Assembly (NCBI GenBank): GCA_022820435.1 | Contig: JAJEFL010000096.1 | Coordinates: 1-19,602, forward strand | Direction of reading: 5' to 3' | Length of the DNA stretch: 19,602 bases | From: Bin80 sp022820435 | GTDB taxonomy: Bacteria; Bacteroidota; Rhodothermia; Rhodothermales; Bin80 | In this document: positions 7,985-14,964 of the stretch, in pieces | Layout of the letters: the number at the start of each line of letters is the position of its first letter | How positions within the stretch are numbered: the first letter of the stretch is position 1 | The notes under the pieces: generated by a model | Database searches by the model: none | Told to the model about the DNA's origin: nothing | The model's input: the letters and a program-made list of their open reading frames with translations, nothing else | Made by a program: the position numbers and the translations under genes

Positions 7985-8250
7985 CCATTATTTTTTCGCA
8001 GTAACTTTGAACAGATCCCAGAAATTCATCAGCAAATTTTGTCCAGATCAATGGTTAGGGGTCTTCATTGTGGAGGTTGAGATAGTCCTTGATTGTGGTT
8101 TCCAGTCCTTTGGTATTTCGGTTTGTTCCACTTCGTATCTGATCTTAGGAAATAGTGGCAAATCGGCGTTCAATGAGATTTAGCCCAGAAAGAACTCGTG
8201 GGCGTAAGGTGGAAATGAAAACGTTTACGGCGAACATATCGTAACTGAGC
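7985..8250 (-). pseudogene. IS630-family transposase C-terminal remnant (copy 2)
   Basis: The minus strand reads FHFHLTPTSSFW, then after a frameshift NLIERRFATIS, a stop, and then in the next frame GLETTIKDYLNLHNEDP, a stop, PLIW and SYCEKI. This is the same C-terminal portion of an IS630-family DDE transposase as in copy 1, with its own frameshift and stops. It is dead and lacks the N-terminal domain. The TPTSSFW and HNEDP motifs are the most diagnostic. Confidence 0.7.
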
Positions 8251-8289
8251 AGGAAGGTGAAAGCAGCGACTGTGTCCATGGCCCAGCAC

Positions 8290-8390
8290 AGGGACGATTC
8301 CCGGTATCCGGGGATATACACTAACCGTACATCATCACACTTCGCCCAGCAGAACATTCCTCTTGGACGGGACAGGATATTGGAATCTCC
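8290..8390 (-). repeat. Decayed piece of the four-times-repeated small-ORF segment (A2)
   Basis: Counterpart of 6890-6990 in the second duplication copy, with the 21-base motif at 8326-8346. Beyond the motif it also resembles 9203-9281 (CCAATA, CTGTCC, GGAA and GGCGAAGTGT occur in the same order on the minus strand), showing that A and C segments share an older origin. Confidence 0.4.
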
Positions 8391-8466
8391 CCCTTCAGCA
8401 CAGAACCTGTAGAGTTGACACACCGCGCAGGAGGCGGCCCAGAACAGAGAATTTCAACAGTAAGGA

Positions 8467-8919
8467 TTAGCCGGCGGCGACAAATGTGCCGTATGCCAGA
8501 ATGAACGTGAGTACGCCACCAACACCTGCAATCAGCCAGATCAGGAGTTGATACCGGCTGTCCAGAAGTTTGCCGAGCGCCGCCTGTTGTGCCTGATTGG
8601 ATTCCGACTGTGCCTGATTGGATTCCGACTGTGCCTGATTGGATTCCGACTGTGCCTGCATAATTTTTCCAAGGGCATCTAACTGTGCCTGACTGGACTC
8701 GGACAGAGCGGCGATCTGTGCATGATTCGACTCGGACAGAGCGGCGATCTGTGCCTGTACAGCATCCAGTTTTGCACCGAACTGTGCGACAATATTGTTT
8801 CCAGCCATATTCATGATCTCATTACTCAGTTCGTTGGTTTCGGTTGCGCTGAGCCCCTTGTTATGTTGCTTCCTCAGCAGTTCGAAAAGTCGGTTCGTGT
8901 CCGTTGACGGTTCAAGCAT
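8467..8919 (-). CDS. Coiled-coil protein with C-terminal membrane anchor (short paralogue)
   Basis: A 150-residue paralogue of the protein encoded at 7067-7585. The N-terminal ~63 residues are identical except F2L. It has two 11-residue units (AQIAALSESNH, AQIAALSESSQ) instead of four, the same degenerate AQLDALGKIM unit, the same three AQSESNQ heptads, and the same C-terminal transmembrane helix with one M-to-T change. The length difference is exactly 22 residues. Conservation of frame, both ends and membrane anchor in a copy surrounded by decayed DNA argues that it is under selection or recently homogenised. The ATG at 8919 corresponds to that of the long copy. Function unknown; possibly homo- or hetero-oligomers with the long form. 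Confidence 0.75.
   Translation of the reverse strand: MLEPSTDTNRLFELLRKQHNKGLSATETNELSNEIMNMAGNNIVAQFGAKLDAVQAQIAALSESNHAQIAALSESSQAQLDALGKIMQAQSESNQAQSESNQAQSESNQAQQAALGKLLDSRYQLLIWLIAGVGGVLTFILAYGTFVAAG
8591..8653 (-). repeat. Three 21-nt repeats encoding heptads (short paralogue)
   Basis: Three perfect 21-nt units, matching 7191-7253 in the other copy. Confidence 0.9.
8684..8749 (-). repeat. Two 33-nt repeats encoding hendecads (short paralogue)
   Basis: Two 33-nt units, against four in the long paralogue. This fully accounts for the 66-nt difference between the duplication copies. Confidence 0.88.
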
Positions 8920-9098
8920 GAAAAATTAAACAGGGTTTGTTGATTTTGGTTTCCTTCGTCCTCCTTGCCAGAAACCAGAAACGTCGCTTACGATCCCAGC
9001 ATATACACAGGTGTCGGCACACATCTCCGCTCAAATATAATCTTCAAGCAGTCCAAGTTGTTTAAATGCGGCTTTGGTTTCTCCAGTTCCCGCTTCGG

Positions 9099-9281
9099 TT
9101 ATTCCTCTTTCATTCCTTGCAATGCCGACCGAATCAACCCTCCAAATTCCAGCCCCTCTTGTTCTGCGAGCATCTGGGAATAGTACCAGACCCTCGGTCA
9201 GCCGCACATTGTAACACTTCGCCATTTCCTTCCATATCAGGACAGAGTATTGGGATTCCCGTCCACTAGGCTATTTTGAGC
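9099..9281 (-). pseudogene. Frameshifted remnant of the small ORF (C2)
   Basis: This is homologous to 7765-7950. The frame starts LVDGNPNTLS and meets a TGA where copy 1 has CGA. A 1-nt insertion follows, then a 1-nt deletion restores the original frame, which ends LAEQEGLEFGGL, then GMKEE and TAA at 9099-9101. An overlapping 64-codon ATG frame (9225 to 9031) is a by-product of these indels and is not supported by copy 1. Confidence 0.35.
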
Positions 9282-9494
9282 AGTCTAATCTCCAAAGACC
9301 AACCCGAAAGGCGTTCCTCAGATTTTTCTGGACTTTATCCACAGGCTGCTAGACGAGGAAAGAGTTCCTCTGGAAATTTATTCTTTAACCCTTAATGGCG
9401 CACCCCTCCAAAATAACAACTGATCATAATACATCCCCTGCTTGAGCATCTACAACCAACTTCTCAAATAGCTTCAAAAAAAAAGGATAGGATG

Positions 9495-9524
9495 TTGATC
9501 TATTCGAGTCGTAATCCGTATCAT
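9495..9524 (+). promoter_or_regulatory. Candidate sigma70-type promoter for the ankyrin gene
   Basis: TTGATC (9495-9500) and TATCAT (9519-9524) are separated by 18 nt, each close to the -35 and -10 consensus. The start codon at 9554 is about 30 nt beyond the -10 box, giving a short leader. An A-rich run lies just upstream (about 9474-9484). If the host uses a Bacteroidota-type consensus this reading would not apply. Confidence 0.3.
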
Positions 9525-9553
9525 TACAGATCACCTAAACCATGGATCCATAA

Positions 9554-10504
9554 ATGACCATCAAAAAGTTTTTCGATGCAACCGAAGAGAGCATTAGCCT
9601 CAAGCAGGTGAAGGCGCTCATTAAGTCGGGTGCGGATCTGGCAGCAAGGAATCCGGGGAATCACTTCACTCCACTACATACTGCTGCACAATTAGCGGAG
9701 AGTCCCGATATATTACAGGCACTGATTGATGCCGGTGCCGATGTCAATGCACCCGGCGAATACGGGATGACTCCGCTTGATACCGCGGCAGAATGGAATG
9801 AAAACCCTGAAATCCTGAAGGTCTTGATTGATGCCGGGTCCGATGTCAATGCACGCGGAGACAACGGGATGACCTCGATTTTTAATTCCATCTTAGGCGG
9901 AGTCCAGTCTCCGAAGATTCTAAAACTGCTGATTGATGCGGGCGCCAATGTGAATGAAGCCGATGATCATACCCGTACCCCGCTATGGTTCGCTGCAAAA
10001 GACAGTCTTTCACTTGAGACAGTCCGGGTTCTGGTAGAATCGGGAGCAGATCTGGAAAATTTAGACTCCAATGACCGTACCCCGCTCCACTGGGCTGCCG
10101 CCGAAAATATTCTCCCAGAAGTGGTTCAGTTCCTGATTGATGCCGGCGCAAACATCAATGCGAAAGATGATCGTGGTTGCATTCCCCTGCACTGGGCTGC
10201 CGCCCAGAATCCCGTTCTCGAAATTACACAGGTCCTGATTGAGGCCGGATCCGATGTGAATGCACGAGATCACTATGACTGGACCCCTCTGATCTGGGCC
10301 AAAGAGTATAATGAAAATGCTGAAATGATCCGGCTTCTGCTTGATCTGGGAGCAGATGCCAGTGTACTCGAAGAAGAAGACAAAACAGCAATTGACTTAA
10401 TTCCAGGCCAAAGTCAACTCTCGGGCACAGGACTAGACTGGCTCTTTTCAATGGCAGAAATCGTCGGGGGATCCAGTAAGGACGATGATAAGAAAAGCCC
10501 GTGA
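9554..10504 (+). CDS. Ankyrin-repeat protein
   Basis: A 316-residue protein made almost entirely of ankyrin repeats. After a helical start (MTIKKFFDATEESISLKQVK, ending SGADLAARNPGNHF) there are about seven full repeats of roughly 34-35 residues. Each has the form TPLHTAA, then PEILKVLIDAGADVNA, for example TPLHWAAAENILPEVVQFL. Two units are imperfect (TSIFNSIL and TPLIWAKEY). The end (about 285-316) is a capping helix and a charged tail, SSKDDDKKSP. There is no signal peptide or membrane segment, so it is cytoplasmic unless exported by a dedicated system. Ankyrin repeats bind proteins; in symbionts such proteins can act on host cells, but partner and role cannot be read here. No strong Shine-Dalgarno is seen before the ATG. 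Confidence 0.92.
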   Translation: MTIKKFFDATEESISLKQVKALIKSGADLAARNPGNHFTPLHTAAQLAESPDILQALIDAGADVNAPGEYGMTPLDTAAEWNENPEILKVLIDAGSDVNARGDNGMTSIFNSILGGVQSPKILKLLIDAGANVNEADDHTRTPLWFAAKDSLSLETVRVLVESGADLENLDSNDRTPLHWAAAENILPEVVQFLIDAGANINAKDDRGCIPLHWAAAQNPVLEITQVLIEAGSDVNARDHYDWTPLIWAKEYNENAEMIRLLLDLGADASVLEEEDKTAIDLIPGQSQLSGTGLDWLFSMAEIVGGSSKDDDKKSP

Positions 10505-10888
10505 GAGTGCACCGGCACCAGTGATTGAGGTACTTGAGGCGGCTGTAGAACTGTTTCTCTGTATTTCTCACCGCACTGAACCTTGAGGGTTCTCCTGCCC
10601 TCGAAACCATTCAGCCCTCTGCCAGAATCGGCCGCCCCGCAATATTGTAGCGGTTTGGTGTATCTTCTGTCGTGATGGAAGAATTCCTGACGGTTGACTC
10701 CTTCCGTCCTGTCTTAGATTCTTTAATCAGGCTCCAGGAGGGCTGTGCACAGGTTTGAATGTGCTCTCCCTGTAATACATTGATGTGCTCCCTCCGATCC
10801 GTGCGGGGAGAGATGTCCTGCCCTCAGCACATCTGTGGTGAGGCATCCGCACACATGCAACCGTGAGCACACAGTAAATTTCTCTGAC
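10505..10888. other. Intergenic region upstream of the PhoD gene
   Basis: No credible gene is seen on either strand. A small hairpin GAGGG/CCCTC (10585-10589 with 10598-10602) lacks a T tract and is a poor terminator. TTGACT (10694-10699) and TAGATT (10715-10720), spaced 15 nt, form a weak promoter candidate about 170 nt before the PhoD start. Confidence 0.4.
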
Positions 10889-13564
10889 ATGCATCACCGC
10901 ACTTCCACCCTTGTTATCGCTGGACTGCTTGCATCCGGTTGTGCATCGCCGTCCATGAAAATAACCGAATCCCTGCCGGACGGTATGGAACGTGTCTGGA
11001 TTGGCGCAGACTTTTATGCCAATCGCCTTATGGATTGGCGCTATGCTAACGGGCGGATTGAGTGCATGGAAGGGCGGAGCGCGAAACCGATGCGGACACT
11101 CCATCTTCTCACACATTATCTGGGAGAGCAGGCAGAAAATTTCACCATGTCGGTCCAGACCGGTGCCTTAAACCCGGCAGACAGTACCCATGCAAATACG
11201 TGGTCCGGATTCCTGCTCGGTGCAGGAGGACCGGAGATCGACTGGCGAATCTCAAGTCTGGTTCATCACTGGCCCGGCGAAGACGGAGGGTTGATTGTGG
11301 GAGTGGATGGTCAGGGGCAGATCATTGTCCGTTCAAATACCAGCGCAGAAGCTCCCAAAGGCCCGCGAGCCGATATTTCCGTTGACGCATGGCCGCTCAT
11401 TGCCCCTGAACGGTCTACCGGAGATGTTCCCGCTGGAGGTTCCATTGAACTCAACTTGGCAGCCACGCCATCCGGGGATACGTTTGACCTCCAGATAACC
11501 GCATCGGATCCAGAAACCCGTGAGACGTTATCCGAAGCCCGGTATACCGGATTACCAAACCATTATTTTGTCGGGAATGTTGCGCTCGTAAGTCATAACA
11601 GCCCACTCATGGAAGACCAGGGGTACTGGTTTGATGACTGGAGAATTGGGGGGACAAAATTTGTGCACGATGCGAACCGGGCATTTGGCCCGGTCCTGTC
11701 ATCACAGTACACCTTGAGCAAAGGCACATTAAAAATGACCGCCCAAATGCCTCCCGTCGGCGAAATGGATACCCGCACAGTCGGACTGGATCTGCTGCAG
11801 GATGGTACATGGACCCCCGCTGCAGCCGCAACCATCATCCCGGAAAGTTATACCGCGACCCTCCGCGTAGACAACTTCCAGGCAAATTCAGACATCCCCT
11901 ACCGGCTGACCTATGATCTGCGTACGTCCAGCGGAACCGAAACCGCCTACTATGCCGGCACAATCCGTGCGCCAAAAATTGAAGATCAGGAGTTTGTTCT
12001 TGCTTCGCTGAACTGTCAGCATATTTCCAAAGGCCGTGATCTGGTATGGAATCACAGTACAATCTGGTATCCGCATCATGAACTCACCGCATCGGTTGCC
12101 GCACATGATCCTGACCTGCTCTTCTTTGCCGGCGATCAGATCTATGAAGGCGGCCTTGCGGGGATCATCCGTACGCCTCTGGACAAGGCCATTCTGGACT
12201 ACCATTATCACTGGTACCGGTTTATCTGGTCATTCCGGGACTTGATGCGGGATCGCCCGGCCATTACCATTCCCGATGATCACGACGTATATCACGGGAA
12301 TATCTGGGGACACGGCGGCAAGAAAGCCGAAGGTCCCTGGCAGCCCCAGTCCGATAACGGAGGCTACATCATGGATGCCCGCTTTGTGAACATGGTCCAT
12401 CATACCCAGGTATCCAATCTGCCCGACCCCCATGATCCAACCCCCATTGAACAGGATATCAGTGTCTACTATACAGACATGACCTACGGGGATATCAGTT
12501 TTGCTGTTGTTGCAGACCGGATGTGGAAATCCGCTCCCCGACTCGTTCTTCCTGAAGCACAGGTGCGCAATGGCTGGCCGGAAAATCGCGACTACGATGC
12601 AACCACCGTCACCGAGGCACATCTCCTGGGGCCCCGCCAACTGAAATTTCTGAACCGGTGGTCACATGAATATCCAGGGGATGTCTGGATGAAGGTCATG
12701 CTCTCCCAGACCCTCTTCAGTAACCTTGCCACGCTTCCCCGCGGATTCTATGATGACCGGATCGTTCCGCAAATGCGGTATGCAGAGCCGGGCGAATATA
12801 TCTCGGATGATCATCTGGGAACCGACATGGATTCCAACGGATGGCCGCAAGGTGGGCGGAACCGCGCCCTGAAGACGATCCGAAAAGGGTTCACGTTTCA
12901 TGTCGCCGGGGATCAGCACCTTGGGAGTTTTGTGCAGTATGGAATTGATGAGTTCGGGGATGGGCCGAACGCGTTCATCTCTCCCGCCATTGCGAATATA
13001 TGGCCCCGGCGCTGGTTCCCGCCAGCCCCTGGAGGGAATCTGGAACCGGATGCACCTCCCTATACGGGCGAGCATCTGGACGGCTTCGGGAATCGCATGA
13101 CGATCCACGCAGTTGCAAATCCAGTCCGAAGCGGACGCACCCCGGAGGCACTCTATGACCGTGTCCCCGGCTACGGAATTATCCGATTCAATCGGGATAC
13201 GCGCACCATCACCGCCGAAGCGTGGCCGCGCTGGATTCACCCATCCGATGAAGATGCAGTGCAATACCCCGGCTGGCCTGTGACCGTCACACAGGAAAGT
13301 AATTACGGCCGGGAGGCCGCCGGATACCTGCCCCCTATTGATGTGAATGGGATCCCGGAACCCGTGCTGACACTCGTCGATGAAAACAGCATGGATACCG
13401 TCTATACGATCCGCCCTGCAACCCTGCCCTTTCAAGCCAAGGTCTTTGATGTAACCACTTCCTATACCGTCATTATCGGAGATCAGGCGACACATCAAAC
13501 CTCCCTGACCGGTATCCGGGCAGCGACACTGAAAACTCCCGATACACTACGGGTAACGTTTTGA
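10889..13564 (+). CDS. PhoD-like metallophosphatase lipoprotein
   Basis: The frame opens at ATG 10835, but the start at 10889 is preferred because it puts a lipoprotein signal (MHHRTSTLVIAGLLASGC, Cys18) at the N-terminus; this gives 891 residues. Residues ~20-270 look like a beta-sandwich, lectin-like domain. A Fn3-like stretch follows (~280-370). The phosphatase domain has GDQIYE with D416, PDDHDVYHGN with D463-D466, and AGDQHLG with D675 and H677, the metal-binding motifs of the PhoD/alkaline phosphatase D superfamily. It probably hydrolyses phosphate mono- or diesters at the outer membrane or in the periplasm. The sulfatase gene overlaps its stop by 4 nt, so the two are probably co-translated. 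The substrate is unknown. A generic calcineurin-like phosphoesterase is less likely because of the DDHD motif. Confidence 0.88.
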   Translation: MHHRTSTLVIAGLLASGCASPSMKITESLPDGMERVWIGADFYANRLMDWRYANGRIECMEGRSAKPMRTLHLLTHYLGEQAENFTMSVQTGALNPADSTHANTWSGFLLGAGGPEIDWRISSLVHHWPGEDGGLIVGVDGQGQIIVRSNTSAEAPKGPRADISVDAWPLIAPERSTGDVPAGGSIELNLAATPSGDTFDLQITASDPETRETLSEARYTGLPNHYFVGNVALVSHNSPLMEDQGYWFDDWRIGGTKFVHDANRAFGPVLSSQYTLSKGTLKMTAQMPPVGEMDTRTVGLDLLQDGTWTPAAAATIIPESYTATLRVDNFQANSDIPYRLTYDLRTSSGTETAYYAGTIRAPKIEDQEFVLASLNCQHISKGRDLVWNHSTIWYPHHELTASVAAHDPDLLFFAGDQIYEGGLAGIIRTPLDKAILDYHYHWYRFIWSFRDLMRDRPAITIPDDHDVYHGNIWGHGGKKAEGPWQPQSDNGGYIMDARFVNMVHHTQVSNLPDPHDPTPIEQDISVYYTDMTYGDISFAVVADRMWKSAPRLVLPEAQVRNGWPENRDYDATTVTEAHLLGPRQLKFLNRWSHEYPGDVWMKVMLSQTLFSNLATLPRGFYDDRIVPQMRYAEPGEYISDDHLGTDMDSNGWPQGGRNRALKTIRKGFTFHVAGDQHLGSFVQYGIDEFGDGPNAFISPAIANIWPRRWFPPAPGGNLEPDAPPYTGEHLDGFGNRMTIHAVANPVRSGRTPEALYDRVPGYGIIRFNRDTRTITAEAWPRWIHPSDEDAVQYPGWPVTVTQESNYGREAAGYLPPIDVNGIPEPVLTLVDENSMDTVYTIRPATLPFQAKVFDVTTSYTVIIGDQATHQTSLTGIRAATLKTPDTLRVTF

Positions 13565-14964
13565 ACCGACTCTGCCTTTTGCTCCTCTTTTTGGCTGCAT
13601 GCAGCAGTGCACCGCCTAACGTGGTCGTCATCCTGGTGGATGATCTGGGATGGAAGGATACCGGTGTATATGGGAGCACTTTCTATGAAACCCCAAATAT
13701 AGACGGGTTGGCAGCAGAAGGAACCCGCTTTACGCAATTTTATGCCTCCAGTCCCGTCTGCTCTCCAACGCGTGCCAGTATCATGACCGGAAAGCATCCG
13801 GCACGTCTCCAGATTACAAACTGGATCGGCGGAATGGCCAGCGACCGGCTGCTACAGGCCGACTATCGACATGCGCTCCCGCTGGAAGAGGTCACCATGG
13901 CAGAGGTGTTTCAGGATGCCGGCTACCGTACCGCCTACATCGGGAAATGGCACTTGGGCACCGATGGCGCACGCCCCGAACATCAGGGATTTGAAACAGT
14001 TCTGGCAACCAATGATGCCGGGCAGCCCGGATCCTTTTTCGCCCCCTACAAAAACCCGAACTTCCCGGCTTCCAATGTACCCGGTCTCGAAACCGATCCT
14101 GACAGCACTTATCTGACGGACCGCCTTACGGACCTTGCTGTAGACTGGATCACCACCGATCAGGAACATCCATTCCTCCTTGTCCTTTCCCATTATGCGG
14201 TGCATACCCCCATCCAGGCAAAACCCCGGGATGTTCGGCGGTTTGGCTCCGGGAACATAAATACGGCGTACCAATCCGAGTGCTTCGGTGGTGTCACACG
14301 CGTGGCACAGGACCACGCAACCTATGCCGCCATGATTGCATCGGTGGATGAAAGCGTTGGACGAATTCTGCAGGCCCTGGAAGACACGGGGCATGGTAAA
14401 AACACCATTGTCGTCTTCACCTCCGATAACGGGGGCCTATCCACATTGAGCGAAAATCGCAGATGGGCTCCGACCGCGAATCTGCCCCTTCGTGCCGGCA
14501 AGGGATGGCTGTATGAGGGCGGACTCCGCATTCCCCTGATCATTCAGGGAGTTCAGGATATGCCCCCCATTATGGATCAACCGGGCACTACCGATGACCT
14601 GCTTCCGACGCTGGCCGGATTAGCCGACATCCCGGCTCCTGCCCGTATAGACGGCCTGGACATGTTCAAGATGCCCGTCTCTGAGAGAGTTCTCTACTGG
14701 CATTTTCCCCACTATCACGGCTCCGCCAATCGCCCCTCAGGTGCAGTACGCCGCGGCAGATATAAACTCATTGAATGGTTTGAGGACTATCCCGCTGAAC
14801 TGTATGACCTTGAATCGGATCCGGGCGAAACCGCCGACATCAGCCAGTTTGAGCCCAGCGTGACCCAGGCCCTGCTCCGCCGCCTGCAATTGTGGCGAGA
14901 CGAAGTCAATGCGCAGATGCCCCGTCCGAATCCAGACTACGCGGACCAACCAGACGGTAGCTGA
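13561..14964 (+). CDS. Sulfatase lipoprotein (Cys-type, formylglycine-dependent)
   Basis: A 467-residue sulfatase starting at TTG 13561, which overlaps the PhoD stop as TTGA. This start gives a clean lipoprotein signal, MNRLCLLLLFLAAC with Cys14, so it is well supported. Metal ligands D27 and D28 are in ILVDDLGW. The catalytic signature is C67-S-P-T-R71, in which Cys is converted to formylglycine by a separate enzyme not encoded here. GKWHLG (K129, H131) and TSDNGG (D289, N290) complete the active site. A DUF4976-like tail contains YDLESDPGE. It should remove sulfate from a sulfated polysaccharide or other sulfate ester at the envelope; the substrate cannot be told. Its 3' end overlaps the convergent PD40 gene by 59 nt. 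Confidence 0.94.
   Translation: MNRLCLLLLFLAACSSAPPNVVVILVDDLGWKDTGVYGSTFYETPNIDGLAAEGTRFTQFYASSPVCSPTRASIMTGKHPARLQITNWIGGMASDRLLQADYRHALPLEEVTMAEVFQDAGYRTAYIGKWHLGTDGARPEHQGFETVLATNDAGQPGSFFAPYKNPNFPASNVPGLETDPDSTYLTDRLTDLAVDWITTDQEHPFLLVLSHYAVHTPIQAKPRDVRRFGSGNINTAYQSECFGGVTRVAQDHATYAAMIASVDESVGRILQALEDTGHGKNTIVVFTSDNGGLSTLSENRRWAPTANLPLRAGKGWLYEGGLRIPLIIQGVQDMPPIMDQPGTTDDLLPTLAGLADIPAPARIDGLDMFKMPVSERVLYWHFPHYHGSANRPSGAVRRGRYKLIEWFEDYPAELYDLESDPGETADISQFEPSVTQALLRRLQLWRDEVNAQMPRPNPDYADQPDGS

Larger units (their letters stand above)
7979..9281. repeat. Tandem duplication, copy 2
   Basis: This is the second copy of the block at 6583-7950, in direct orientation and separated from copy 1 by only about 30 bases of unmatched sequence. 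It holds the same three elements: the IS630 scrap, the coiled-coil gene and the small-ORF remnant. Similarity stops abruptly near 9281, just after CTAGTGGACGGG on the minus strand. Boundaries are estimated by eye. Confidence 0.85.

Noticed and set aside
8145..8423. Minus-strand 92-codon ATG frame as a gene
   Set aside because: Part of it is the frameshifted IS630 transposase remnant (NLIERRFATIS); the rest is broken in copy 1.
9031..9225. Minus-strand 64-codon ATG frame in duplication copy 2
   Set aside because: Copy 1 has an indel that destroys this frame, while a different frame (ending GMKEE) is shared by both copies apart from small indels.
9335..9343. TTATCCACA, a perfect DnaA box
   Set aside because: It is a single 9-mer with no cluster of further boxes, no AT-rich unwinding element and no replication genes nearby; one match in about 20 kb is not enough to propose an origin.
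10835..10888. Longer start of the PhoD-like gene at 10835
   Set aside because: It would place 18 residues before a lipoprotein signal, which must be N-terminal; the start at 10889 is preferred.
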